Assembly (NCBI RefSeq): GCF_003053565.1
Contig: NZ_QAXS01000008.1
Coordinates: 1 to 64,000 of the forward strand
Direction of reading: 5' to 3'
Length of the DNA stretch: 64,000 nucleotides
From: Halanaerobium saccharolyticum
GTDB lineage: Bacteria; Bacillota; Halanaerobiia; Halanaerobiales; Halanaerobiaceae
The stretch's first letter is position 1, and each line of letters opens with the position of its first letter. Made by a program: the position numbers and the translations under genes. The notes beneath the pieces were generated by a model. That model was given only the letters and a program-made list of their open reading frames with translations, searched no databases and had not been told where the DNA came from. This document shows positions 26,572-36,031 of the stretch, one piece after another.

Positions 26572-29028
26572 TTGTTAGAATATAAAATTGAAAAAGATGA
26601 TTTTTTAAATCACTGGAAAATATCAAAATTGAAAGAGGAAAATTATAAGTCAGCTCCAGATACCATGGAAGCTAAAATAGATAATTCCTGGCTGGATGAA
26701 GGGTTTTCTATTCATCAGTATCCCTGCAGAAAAGAATTCTTATCTGAATATAAAACAAAAGAAATTGATTTTAATAATGATTTATCAATGGCTGATATTT
26801 ATTTTCCATTTGGAAATCCCAAAGTTGAAAGGTCATGGTTTTGGTTTCTTCCAACTTATTTGGAGAGCTGGGCTGAATCTCAGTTAAAAGTTCCAAAAAG
26901 TAGAGAATATGAATTTGAATTAAAAACCTGTGGAGGAGTTAAAATCTGGGTTAATGGTAAAGAAGTTATTGACTTTAGACCTTATACCAGAAATATTGAA
27001 AAGACAGAGAAATTTTCAATTAAATTGGATAAAGGAAAGCATAAAATTAAAGTGTTTTTTAATGATTTAGCAGAAAGAGATACCTTATATTATTTTTCTC
27101 TGCAGTCAAAAAATAAACTTACTATAAAACAGCTTATTGAAACGGAAAACGATTTGTCAAAGTTAAAAGATATTGAAAATCTTTTGGAAAGTGCTCACTT
27201 TAAAGAGGACACATACAAAAAAGGAGAAATCAAACTGCATTTCTCAGATTCATTTTCTAAAACTTTAAAACTTAAAATTGAGGCTGGTGGAGACTTTATA
27301 GATTTTATAGAGGGAGCTAAAAAAACAGTAGTTCTTCCTAAAGATAAAAAAGAAGTTGAAATTGGAAATGTTAATGAATATCCGATGGGCTTTAATCATA
27401 TTAAGATATCAATTCTTATAAATAATGACTTAAAAATGAGTAAGCATTTAACTTTGCAGGTTTATCAAAAAGAACTTCTTTTTCCAGCAGCAGATAATCT
27501 GGATACAAGAAAAGAAAATAGTTTAAACTTTATTATAGAACATGGAGAATCGATCGCTCAGAAGGCACTTGCAATGGTAGCTAAGAAAAAAGAGCTTAAG
27601 GAAGCTAAAAAAATATTAATCAATGAATTAGAAGGGATAGAGAAAAGAAAAGACTGTAGTGATTTTTATTTAGTACCAATTTTATGGTTATGGATTAAAT
27701 TTAGAGGTGAAGTATTTGATCAAAATTTTTGGAATTATACTGAAAAAGTAATAAGAAATTTTAGGTACTGGATTGATGAAGAGGGCAATGATGTTATGTG
27801 GTACTTTAGTGAAAATCACGCTCTGCTCTTTCATGTATCCGAACTGTTAGCTGGCCAAATATTTCCCGAGAAAGAATTTGCTAATGCAGGTATTGAAGGA
27901 AAAGCTCATTATTTGAAAGCTAAAGAGCGGCTGGAAGAATGGTTTCAAAGATTTTTTGCAGAGGGTTTTTCGGAGTGGAATTCAACTGCTTATATTCCAA
28001 TAGATTTGATAGGGTTTTTTGCTCTTTATGAATTGGCAGATGACAAAGCTTTAAAGAAACTGGCGAAAAAAGCTATAGATATGACTTTTGAATTAATTGC
28101 TTATAACAGTCACCATGGTTTAATGGCCTGTTCTCACGGTCGGAGTTATGAAAAAGAACTTAAGGGTAGATATGTAAATTATACAAATGCTCTGAGTCGA
28201 GTTTCCTGGGGTGTAGGATATTTAAATGAAGCAACAAATGCTCAGGCACTCTATTGTCTTTCAGATTATAAACCTAATCCTGAACTTAAAAAATATGTTG
28301 ACTGGGATAAAGCGGAAAGTATGATCTTTAAAAATACTCAGGGTAAAAATAATTTTGTAGATTTATATCTGTATAAGAATAGAGATTATTTAATAACTTC
28401 AGCCTTAGACTTTAAACCGGCAAAAAAAGGTTATCAGGAACACATAAACCAGCTAACTATAGATGCTGAAGCATTGTGCTGGGTAAATCATCCCGGTGAA
28501 AATGTTAAAATAGGTTTTGGTAGACCATCCTACTGGGCTGGAAATGGTTATCTCCCTAAAGTTGCTCAGTATAAAAATGTTCAGTTTCTGCTTTTTGATA
28601 TTGCAGATGAGCATCCTGTTGATTTTACTCATGCCTATTTTCCCACTTATGCTTATGATGAGTATTTAGAAATAGAAAACTATTATTTTGCCCGTAAAGA
28701 TAGTGCATTTTTTGCCATAACTGCAGCTAATAAGCTTAATTTAGCTGCAGCTGGTATTAATCAGGATAGAGAATTAAAATCAGCTGGCAGAAAAAACAGT
28801 TGGCTTATCAGGGCAGCTAATAGGGATGAGTTTAATTCATTTGAGAATTTTATTGAAGAGATATCTAATTCTTTTTTAGATATAAAGGAGCAGGAGATTA
28901 ATTTTAATGATCCTAAACATGGCAGATTTAAATTCAACTGGAAAGATAATTTACTTTTAAATGATGAGCCCATAGAAATAGAGCATACAGATCCAGGCGG
29001 AAAGTTAATTATAGATAAAAAACTGTAA
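26572..29028 (+). CDS. Large protein of a glycan-use operon, probable carbohydrate-active enzyme of unknown family
   Basis: 818 aa, cytoplasmic (no signal peptide). Residues 85-185 look like a beta-sandwich or galactose-binding-like module (VKIWVNGKEVIDFRPYTR...KGKHKIKVFFND). Residues 330-570 are helical and rich in motifs seen in alpha/alpha-toroid enzymes (YFSENHALLFHVSELLAGQ, EWNSTAYIPIDLIGFFALYE, HHGLMACSHGRSY), with conserved-looking Glu, His and Tyr. The rest resembles the beta-rich tail of polysaccharide lyases and related hydrolases. I cannot name the family. Being first in an operon with a sugar importer and a GH31 suggests intracellular action on an imported, perhaps uronic-acid-containing, oligosaccharide. 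TTG start with a distant AAAGGGG. Confidence 0.8.
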   Translation: MLEYKIEKDDFLNHWKISKLKEENYKSAPDTMEAKIDNSWLDEGFSIHQYPCRKEFLSEYKTKEIDFNNDLSMADIYFPFGNPKVERSWFWFLPTYLESWAESQLKVPKSREYEFELKTCGGVKIWVNGKEVIDFRPYTRNIEKTEKFSIKLDKGKHKIKVFFNDLAERDTLYYFSLQSKNKLTIKQLIETENDLSKLKDIENLLESAHFKEDTYKKGEIKLHFSDSFSKTLKLKIEAGGDFIDFIEGAKKTVVLPKDKKEVEIGNVNEYPMGFNHIKISILINNDLKMSKHLTLQVYQKELLFPAADNLDTRKENSLNFIIEHGESIAQKALAMVAKKKELKEAKKILINELEGIEKRKDCSDFYLVPILWLWIKFRGEVFDQNFWNYTEKVIRNFRYWIDEEGNDVMWYFSENHALLFHVSELLAGQIFPEKEFANAGIEGKAHYLKAKERLEEWFQRFFAEGFSEWNSTAYIPIDLIGFFALYELADDKALKKLAKKAIDMTFELIAYNSHHGLMACSHGRSYEKELKGRYVNYTNALSRVSWGVGYLNEATNAQALYCLSDYKPNPELKKYVDWDKAESMIFKNTQGKNNFVDLYLYKNRDYLITSALDFKPAKKGYQEHINQLTIDAEALCWVNHPGENVKIGFGRPSYWAGNGYLPKVAQYKNVQFLLFDIADEHPVDFTHAYFPTYAYDEYLEIENYYFARKDSAFFAITAANKLNLAAAGINQDRELKSAGRKNSWLIRAANRDEFNSFENFIEEISNSFLDIKEQEINFNDPKHGRFKFNWKDNLLLNDEPIEIEHTDPGGKLIIDKKL

Positions 29029-29047
29029 TTATTTACTTTTTTTACTA

Positions 29048-29071
29048 ATTAAATGGTTAAAACCATTTAAT
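29048..29071. promoter_or_regulatory. Perfect 11-bp-arm inverted repeat before a sugar-binding protein gene
   Basis: ATTAAATGGTT, two A, then the exact reverse complement, 82 bases before the binding-protein start. It has no T run. It may be an operator or an RNA hairpin separating the first gene from the highly expressed transporter genes. Confidence 0.55.
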
Positions 29072-29152
29072 ATAAATATTTCTTTAGAGAAAGGGGTGGT
29101 AGATTTTTAGTTGTTCTTTTATTTCTTAAAAAAATTTAGGGGGTTATATTTA

Positions 29153-30406
29153 ATGAGAAAAAATTTGTTTATTACGATTACTGCTTTGCTTTTAGTTGGT
29201 TTGATGGCTGTTCCAGCTTTTGCTCAGGAAACTGTTTTAGACTTTGTCTGGTTTAGTGATGGAGTAGAAGGTGAAGTATTAAAAGATATTATTGATGATT
29301 ATCAAGAAGAAAATCCAGACGTTGAATTTAACATTATTGAGGTACCATATAATGAACTAAATACTAAAATCAAGACTATGGTAGCTGGTGGAAACCCTCC
29401 AGATCTTGCCAGAGTATCAAACCCTGGTGAATTATCATCTGCCTTATTAAACCTTAATGATAGTATTGGGCAGGATTATTTAGATAACTTTGTAGAATCT
29501 ACTCACCCTTATGTAATGGTTGATGGAGAAATGTTGGCTGTACCAATTGATGTAACAGCAAATGGTATTATTTATAATAAAGACTATTTTGAAGCTGCTG
29601 GAATTGATGTTCCCGACACTGAAGAAGAATTAGATGATCTGTGGACCTGGGAAGAATGGGCTAATGCTCTAGAAAAAGTTGTTGAAGAATCCAATGCACG
29701 TTACGGTTTAGCTTATGATTACAGTCCCCACCGCTGGTCTACATTACTCTATCAGGCAGGCGGATCTTTCTTCTCTAAAGACTGGAGCGAAGTTACAATT
29801 AACTCACCTGAAGGTGAACGAGCTGTAGAATTTTTCGTTGAATTACATGATAGAAACATAATTCCTGAATCTATCTGGCTGGGTGGAGAAAACCCTAATA
29901 CACTTTTCCGTTCAGGTTTAACAGCAATGCATTTTGCTGGAAACTGGATGCTGACAAATTATCGTGATAATATTGAAAACTTTGACTGGGGAGTAGCTTA
30001 TATGCCTAAGGGCAAAATAAGATCTTCTGTAGTTGGCGGTAAATTTGTGGCAGGATTTAAAGATTCTGATAATAAAGAAGCTGCTGTAGATTTCTTAAAA
30101 TACTTCAGTTCGCAGAAAGTAAATGCTAAGTTCTGTGAAGAATCTCTATTCTTAAGTGCCAGAACAGATAACAGTAAGCTTAATTACTCATTTGGTTCTG
30201 ATATGTTTGAGATCTTCAGTAATGAATTAGCTGTATCTCCTCCAGAAGCAGGTTCTGATTGGGCTTATAACGAAGCAATGTCAAGAATTTACGATGACAT
30301 CAGACAAAATGTTGTAAAGTCAATTCAAAAAGAAATAACACCAAAAGAAGCTGTAGAAAATATTGAAGAATTAGCAGAATCAGAAATTGAAGATATGGAG
30401 AATTAA
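29153..30406 (+). CDS. Sugar ABC transporter substrate-binding protein (family 1)
   Basis: 417 aa, signal peptide about 1-24 (GLMAVPAFAQE), no lipobox. The fold is the MalE-type: DFVWFSDGVEGEVLKDIIDDYQ, GGNPPDLARVSNPGE, VPIDVTANGIIYNKDYF and the GNWMLTNYRD segment are typical of family 1 binding proteins for oligosaccharides. GGGGG precedes the ATG. A strong stem-loop and two MalF/MalG-type permeases follow, with no ATPase. The ligand is probably the oligosaccharide handled by the neighbouring unknown enzyme and GH31. Confidence 0.93.
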   Translation: MRKNLFITITALLLVGLMAVPAFAQETVLDFVWFSDGVEGEVLKDIIDDYQEENPDVEFNIIEVPYNELNTKIKTMVAGGNPPDLARVSNPGELSSALLNLNDSIGQDYLDNFVESTHPYVMVDGEMLAVPIDVTANGIIYNKDYFEAAGIDVPDTEEELDDLWTWEEWANALEKVVEESNARYGLAYDYSPHRWSTLLYQAGGSFFSKDWSEVTINSPEGERAVEFFVELHDRNIIPESIWLGGENPNTLFRSGLTAMHFAGNWMLTNYRDNIENFDWGVAYMPKGKIRSSVVGGKFVAGFKDSDNKEAAVDFLKYFSSQKVNAKFCEESLFLSARTDNSKLNYSFGSDMFEIFSNELAVSPPEAGSDWAYNEAMSRIYDDIRQNVVKSIQKEITPKEAVENIEELAESEIEDMEN

Positions 30407-30420
30407 AATAGATTATATTT

Positions 30421-30446
30421 CCTGGCCTGTTTTTAAACAGGCCAGG
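30421..30446 (+). other. Strong stem-loop between binding-protein and permease genes
   Basis: CCTGGCCTGTTT, two T, then its exact reverse complement (12-bp perfect stem). There is no T run, so read-through is expected. Such structures protect the upstream binding-protein message from decay. Confidence 0.85.
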
Positions 30447-30468
30447 ATAATTAATAAGGAGGCATTTT

Positions 30469-31344
30469 ATGTACAGGTGGAAAAAGAAGATAGCACCCTA
30501 TTTATTTGTATTACCCAACCTAATAATATTTGGAATATTTATAGTTTTTCCGGCCTTATTTGGTTTTTATGTTTCTTTTACAGAGTGGGATGTACTTACT
30601 TCTCCCGAATTTATTGGCCTTGGAAATTTTATTAAGCTTTTTCAGAGTGCAGAATTTTGGACTATTTTAAGCAGGACTTTAATTTATGTATTTTCTGTAG
30701 TACCAATTACCTTTGGCTTGAGTATGGTTTTAGCAATTATATTAGATAGAAATATTAAGGCAAAAGGTTTTTTTAGAGCTATATTTTATTTACCTACCAT
30801 GTTATCATTCATAGTTATTGGTGTTTCCTGGCGCTGGATACTTGGAAATAACTTTGGGATTTTAAATTACTTACTCGATTTAGCTGGAATGGCACCAGTT
30901 AACTGGCTCACAAATGCCACTACAGCAACTATTATGGTTATATTTGCCACAGTCTGGGCCCGAGTTGGATACTTTATGGTAATGTTTATTGCTGGACTGC
31001 AGGGGATTCCGGGAGTATATTATGAGGCTGCCAAAATAGATGGAGCCAGTAAATGGCAGCAGTTTAGGCATATCACCTTCCCTTTATTAAAACCAACCAG
31101 TCTGGTAGTTGTAGTTTTATCTACTATTCAGGCTTTTAAAATGTTTGGTTTAATTAAAGTTATGACTACAGGAGGCCCTGGAGATAGTACGACTTATTTA
31201 GTTCAAGAAATCTATCAGCAGGCCTTTCAGGTTGGAGATATGGGTTACGCCTCTGCTATGTCTGTAATGTTATTTTTAATCCTTGGTTTACTAACAATAG
31301 TACAATTTAAAGTATCTAATAGAGGGGGTAATGCATATGAATAA
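30469..31344 (+). CDS. Sugar ABC transporter permease (MalF/UgpA type)
   Basis: 291 aa with six predicted helices. LFVLPNLIIFGIFIVFPALFG at the N terminus and the EAA loop YYEAAKIDGASKWQQFRHIT, which contacts the ATPase, are characteristic. Ribosome site AAGGAGG. It pairs with the next permease, which it overlaps by 8 bases. The ATPase is presumably a shared MsmX/MalK-like protein encoded elsewhere. Confidence 0.93.
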   Translation: MYRWKKKIAPYLFVLPNLIIFGIFIVFPALFGFYVSFTEWDVLTSPEFIGLGNFIKLFQSAEFWTILSRTLIYVFSVVPITFGLSMVLAIILDRNIKAKGFFRAIFYLPTMLSFIVIGVSWRWILGNNFGILNYLLDLAGMAPVNWLTNATTATIMVIFATVWARVGYFMVMFIAGLQGIPGVYYEAAKIDGASKWQQFRHITFPLLKPTSLVVVVLSTIQAFKMFGLIKVMTTGGPGDSTTYLVQEIYQQAFQVGDMGYASAMSVMLFLILGLLTIVQFKVSNRGGNAYE

Positions 31345-32158
31345 TAAAGTTAAAAATATTCTGTGGTATGTAATTTTACTATCATTCAGTTTAATATTTG
31401 TTCTACCTATAATCTGGATTTTTATATCTTCTTTGAAAACCAGTAATGAAATTTTTTCCTGGCCGCCAACAATTTTACCTAATGAAGTAACTTTTTCAAA
31501 TTATATTACTGCCTTCAGTAAGGGTAATTTTGTTACTTATTTTAAAAACAGTATTTTTGTTGCTGTAACAGCAACAGCTTTGACTTTATTAATCAATTCA
31601 ATGGCAGGTTATGCTTTAGCCAAATTTGATTTCAAGGGCAATAAAGTAATTTTCTTTCTTTTTATTGCAACTTTAATGATCCCACTGCAGGTTATAATGG
31701 TTCCAATTTTTATAGTATTGAGAAATTTAGGTCTGTATAATTCACTTTGGGGAATTATAATTCCACCTGCTGCTACACCAACAGGAGTTTTTCTGGTTAG
31801 ACAGTATATGACCACAATTCCGGATGAGGTTTTAGAGTCAGCCAGAATTGATGGAGCTTCTGAATGGAGAATATTTTCAATGATAATTCTGCCCTTATCT
31901 AAACCTGTATTAACTGCTCTAACTATATTTTCATTTATGTGGAGATGGAATGATTTTCTCTGGCCTTTTGTAGTCTTAAGTACTGAAAGCAAATATACTA
32001 TTCAGGTAGCAATTGCAAATTTTGTTGGTCAGTTTTCTGTTGATTGGAATAGTTTATTAGCAATGAATATTGTGGCAATGATACCTGTATTATTAGTATT
32101 CCTCTTTTTCCAGAGATATTTTGTTAAAGGTATTGCTATGTCAGGTATGAAAATGTAA
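31337..32158 (+). CDS. Sugar ABC transporter permease (MalG/UgpE type)
   Basis: 273 aa, six helices, with FVLPIIWIFISSLKTSNEI, FPPT-like WPPTILPNEVTFSNY and the EAA loop VLESARIDGASEWRIFSMIILP, all typical of MalG-type subunits. ATG 31337 is preferred to the in-frame ATG at 31331 because GGGGG lies 8 bases before it. It overlaps the upstream permease gene, so the two subunits are co-translated. Confidence 0.93.
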   Translation: MNNKVKNILWYVILLSFSLIFVLPIIWIFISSLKTSNEIFSWPPTILPNEVTFSNYITAFSKGNFVTYFKNSIFVAVTATALTLLINSMAGYALAKFDFKGNKVIFFLFIATLMIPLQVIMVPIFIVLRNLGLYNSLWGIIIPPAATPTGVFLVRQYMTTIPDEVLESARIDGASEWRIFSMIILPLSKPVLTALTIFSFMWRWNDFLWPFVVLSTESKYTIQVAIANFVGQFSVDWNSLLAMNIVAMIPVLLVFLFFQRYFVKGIAMSGMKM

Positions 32159-32181
32159 ATAATGGTGTCTGGAGGTTTGTT

Positions 32182-34584
32182 ATGATTTTAAAAGAATATC
32201 CATTTAAATTGGATAAAGTTGAAGATAATATAATAACATTTGTAGATCAATTTAAAGACAAAAACAACTTGAAAGTTAAAGTATTTGTACTTGAAAAAGA
32301 TATTATAAGGGTAATGTTTATCAGAGATAAATTAACTATGGAAAAAACATGGATGGTAGCACCTAACTTAGCAGATGTCCCTTATCAGGGTAGAAATAAA
32401 TTTGATGTTTCTCCTTTTTCTCTACCTAAATATAATTATTATCAAAAGGAAGGTTCTTTTGTGGTTGAAACTGAGCGTCTAAGAGCTAAAATAGATTTAG
32501 ATGGGTTTAAAGTCACCTGGTATGCCAGACAGGGGAATGACTGGGTTAAAATTGCAGCTGATAGGAAAACTCAGAGTTATAATCTAAATCAGCATTTTGG
32601 TAGCGGAATTTATCATTACTTAGAAAAAGCTGAAAATGATAAGTATTATGGACTGGGTGAAAAAGCTGGAGAGATAGAAAAAAATGATAATCGTTACCGG
32701 ATGACTACTATTGATGCCATGGGTTATGATGCAGAAAAATCAGATCCACTTTATAAATACATACCGTTTTATATTACCAGAAATACTGAAAGTGAAATTT
32801 CCTATGGTCTTTTTTATGATAATTTGAGCGAAGCTGTATTTGACTTTGCCAGGGAAAAAGACAACTATCACGGTCATTATAGATACTATTTTGCTGAAAG
32901 CGGAGATTTAGATTATTATATGATTTTGGGACCTGAGATGAAAGCAGTGACCAGAAAGTTTTCCTGGTTAAGTGGGGAAAATATTTTTGAACCAAAATGG
33001 AGTCTGGGCTATTCTGGTTCAACAATGACTTATACTGATTCTCCCAATGCTCAGGAGGAATTGATGAAATTTATTGCAGACTGTGACCGCCATGATATTC
33101 CCTGTGACTCATTTCAATTATCATCAGGTTATACTTCAATTGATGATAAGAGATATGTTTTTAACTGGAACTACTCCAAAATACCTGATCCAGAAAAAAT
33201 GTCAGCAACTTTTAATAAAAATGGAATTAAACTCTGTGCCAATATTAAACCATGTTTATTAATAGATCATCCCAGATATGAGGAAGCAAAAGAAAAAAAT
33301 CTTTTTATTAAAAATGAAAAGGGAGAGGTAGAAGTTTCACAGTTCTGGGACAACCTGGGTTCTTATCTCGATTTTACTAATCAAGATACTGTAGACTGGT
33401 GGAAAGATAATGTGAAAAACCAACTGCTTGAATTCGGAATTGATTCTACCTGGAACGATAATAATGAATATGAGATCTGGTCAGATGATGCCTATGCGAA
33501 TGGTTTTGGCAGCAAAATAAATATGAATTTAATTAGACCTCTGCAGTCTTTATTGATGATGAAGTCATCATTTGAAGCTCAAAAGGAACATGCTCCCAAC
33601 AAAAGACCCTATTTGATTTCTCGCTCTGGCTGTCCGGGAATGGAACGCTATGTTCAGACCTGGTCTGGAGATAACTATACCAGCTGGAAAACTTTAAAAT
33701 ATAATATAAAAATGGGTCTGGGGCTTACTATGTCTGGAGTTTATAACTTTGGTCATGATGTTGGTGGTTTTGCTGGCCCGGCTCCTGAGCCTGAACTGCT
33801 TGTTAGATGGGTACAGAATGGGGTTTTTTACCCCAGATTTACTATTCATTCCTGGAATGATGATCAGAGTGTAAATACACCCTGGATGTATCAGGAAAGT
33901 GTTGATTCTATTAGAAAGGCAATTAAATTTAGAGAAAAAATTAAACCCTATTTATACAATCTTTTATATGAGTCTCATATAAATCACACCCCAATTATTA
34001 AACCAACCTTTTACGAGTTTGATGAACATAAAGCTTATAAGCAGGATTTAGAATTTATGCTAGGAGAATATATGCTGGTAGCTAATGTGGTTGAAAAGGG
34101 TGCAGAAAAAAGAAAACTTTATTTACCGGGGGATACAAGCTGGTATGAGTATAATACAAATAAGATCTACCAGGGAGGAGAAGAAATAATAGTTGATGTT
34201 TCCCTGGATACGATTCCACTCTTTATTAAGGAAGGTGCCATTATACCTATTCAGGATCAGGAGATATCCTTTGCTAATCATAAAAAAGAAAAAAGAGCTT
34301 TTATGATATATCCATTCCTTGATTCCGGTAAAGAAGAATATACTTTATTTGAAGATGATGGAGAGAGTTATAACTATTTAGATGGTGAATATAAGAAAAT
34401 AAAAATAGAGATGAAATCTGATCCAGCTAAAATAGTGCTCCAGCTAACTTCCAGGGGGAATTATAAGCTGCCTTATCAAGAAATTAAAATTTATTTCCCA
34501 GAATTTGAAGAGCGAAATATTATTATAAATAATGAGAGTGTTGATTTGGATCAAAATCATTCTACAACTTTAGTTTTAGAATAA
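32182..34584 (+). CDS. Glycoside hydrolase family 31 (alpha-glucosidase/alpha-xylosidase-like)
   Basis: 800-residue retaining alpha-glycosidase, cytoplasmic (no signal peptide). The N-terminal beta-sandwich (about 1-240) precedes a TIM barrel. The nucleophile aspartate lies in STWNDNNEYE (about 424), the acid/base aspartate in WSGDNYTSWKTL (about 495), and GHDVGGFAGPAPEPELLVRW is also diagnostic. C-terminal beta domains include FEDDGESYNY. Family members act on alpha-glucosides, alpha-xylosides, isomaltose or sulfoquinovosides; the sequence alone does not settle which. It follows the sugar importer by 23 bases and should trim the imported oligosaccharide. Confidence 0.92.
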   Translation: MILKEYPFKLDKVEDNIITFVDQFKDKNNLKVKVFVLEKDIIRVMFIRDKLTMEKTWMVAPNLADVPYQGRNKFDVSPFSLPKYNYYQKEGSFVVETERLRAKIDLDGFKVTWYARQGNDWVKIAADRKTQSYNLNQHFGSGIYHYLEKAENDKYYGLGEKAGEIEKNDNRYRMTTIDAMGYDAEKSDPLYKYIPFYITRNTESEISYGLFYDNLSEAVFDFAREKDNYHGHYRYYFAESGDLDYYMILGPEMKAVTRKFSWLSGENIFEPKWSLGYSGSTMTYTDSPNAQEELMKFIADCDRHDIPCDSFQLSSGYTSIDDKRYVFNWNYSKIPDPEKMSATFNKNGIKLCANIKPCLLIDHPRYEEAKEKNLFIKNEKGEVEVSQFWDNLGSYLDFTNQDTVDWWKDNVKNQLLEFGIDSTWNDNNEYEIWSDDAYANGFGSKINMNLIRPLQSLLMMKSSFEAQKEHAPNKRPYLISRSGCPGMERYVQTWSGDNYTSWKTLKYNIKMGLGLTMSGVYNFGHDVGGFAGPAPEPELLVRWVQNGVFYPRFTIHSWNDDQSVNTPWMYQESVDSIRKAIKFREKIKPYLYNLLYESHINHTPIIKPTFYEFDEHKAYKQDLEFMLGEYMLVANVVEKGAEKRKLYLPGDTSWYEYNTNKIYQGGEEIIVDVSLDTIPLFIKEGAIIPIQDQEISFANHKKEKRAFMIYPFLDSGKEEYTLFEDDGESYNYLDGEYKKIKIEMKSDPAKIVLQLTSRGNYKLPYQEIKIYFPEFEERNIIINNESVDLDQNHSTTLVLE

Positions 34585-34710
34585 ATTAATTTTTGATTAA
34601 TTAGGAAAATAGAGATATATTATGAAAATCTGTGGCTGGGAATTTAATATAATTAAATGACTGGCCCTTTTATTTAATGTTTTTTCTTAAATTTACTTGA
34701 GGAGTTTAAA

Positions 34711-36006
34711 ATGAATTTAAAAATAGATTATAATTCGTCTGATAAATTAGAAAGTTTATTAAAAAATAATGACTTTAAAATTAAATTAACTGGAAATTAT
34801 AATTCTTTAAAGCAGAGCTATGAAATCAAGGGTAGAAAAATTGATAACCGGCTGGCTATTCATCCAATGGAAGGTGCAGATGCCAATCCAGATGGTTCAC
34901 CTGGAATTTTAACCAAAAGAAGATATCTAAGATTTGCAGCTGGTGGTGCTGGTTTAATCTGGATGGAGGCAATTGCTGTAAATAAAAATGGTAGAGCAAA
35001 CAAAAAACAGTTATTTTTAAATGAAGACACTGTAGTTGATTTTAAAGACTTAAATAAATCAATTAAAGCGGAGGCAAAAAAAGCTGAAAGAAATCCATAT
35101 TTAATTGCTCAATTAACCCATTCCGGCCGTTTTGGAGAAAATAAAAATATTATATTCAGAGATGAGTATCTTGATAGTACTGCATATATTAAACAGGGTT
35201 TTCATAAATTAAAAGATCCTGAATTAGATAAAATAAAGAGTTATTATTTAAAGGCTGCCAGACTGGCCAAAAAAGCTGGTTTTGATGCTGTAGATATTAA
35301 GAGCTGTCACCGTTATTTAATTTCAGAACTACTGGCTGCTCATAAAAGAAAGGGTAAATATGGAGGCAGCTATCAGAATCGAGCAAGGTTTCTTAAGGAT
35401 GTTATTAAATTAATTAACGAAAATGTTGATATTGACCTTGCGGTAAGGTTAAATATTTATGATGCCATTCCCTATCCAAATGGCTGGTCGACAGACAGCA
35501 GGGGAAGAGAAAAATTAAGTGACTCTCAAAAACTATTAAACGAGCTCGATCAGCTTGGAGTAGAGATAATTAATGTTACTGCAAGTACCCCTTATTTAAA
35601 ACCGCATATAAATAGACCTTCTGAGAGAGGAAAATATAATCCACCAGAATCACCCATAAATGGTATAGTTCGTTTAATGAAATTAAATAGATTTACCCAA
35701 GAAAATTTTTCTGGGATAGTAATTGGAACTGGCTTCAGTTGGTTCAGACAGTTAGCACCAGATGTAATTGCAGCTATGATTGAAAAGGGGTGGATTACTG
35801 TGGCGGGGTTTGGAAGATTAGCCTTTGCCTATCCAGATTTTGCAAGGGATATAATTCAAAAAAACAAACTAGATCCTGATAAAGTTTGTCTTACCTGTAG
35901 TAAGTGTGCAAAATTAAAAGCGGCTGGTAGAAATTCAGGCTGTGTTATTAGAGATCGAGAGATTTACTTAGCTAGTTATAATAAATTAAAGAAAAGTCAA
36001 AAATGA
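34711..36006 (+). CDS. Old-yellow-enzyme family NADH:flavin oxidoreductase
   Basis: 431 aa, FMN-binding TIM barrel. LAIHPMEGADANPDG, RFAAGGAGLIWMEA, the substrate-side histidine in QLTHSGRF and ELLAAHKRKGKYGGSYQNRARF are standard OYE motifs, and a cysteine set TCSKCAKLKAAGRNSGC closes the protein. It lacks the C-terminal FAD/NAD domain of dienoyl-CoA reductases. Its place between GH31 and a sugar isomerase/dehydrogenase pair is unusual. It may reduce an unsaturated or keto sugar intermediate, an inference from context only. Ribosome site GAGGAG. Confidence 0.87.
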   Translation: MNLKIDYNSSDKLESLLKNNDFKIKLTGNYNSLKQSYEIKGRKIDNRLAIHPMEGADANPDGSPGILTKRRYLRFAAGGAGLIWMEAIAVNKNGRANKKQLFLNEDTVVDFKDLNKSIKAEAKKAERNPYLIAQLTHSGRFGENKNIIFRDEYLDSTAYIKQGFHKLKDPELDKIKSYYLKAARLAKKAGFDAVDIKSCHRYLISELLAAHKRKGKYGGSYQNRARFLKDVIKLINENVDIDLAVRLNIYDAIPYPNGWSTDSRGREKLSDSQKLLNELDQLGVEIINVTASTPYLKPHINRPSERGKYNPPESPINGIVRLMKLNRFTQENFSGIVIGTGFSWFRQLAPDVIAAMIEKGWITVAGFGRLAFAYPDFARDIIQKNKLDPDKVCLTCSKCAKLKAAGRNSGCVIRDREIYLASYNKLKKSQK

Positions 36007-36031
36007 CTAATATATAATGAGGGTGAATTAA

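Noticed and set aside
34634-34676. Hairpin with ATTTAAT-ATA-ATTAAAT core and T-rich tail after the GH31 gene
   Set aside because: The outer GGCTGGG/CTGGCCC bases do not pair well and the core is all A/T; too weak to call a terminator, and the downstream genes appear co-oriented and linked.
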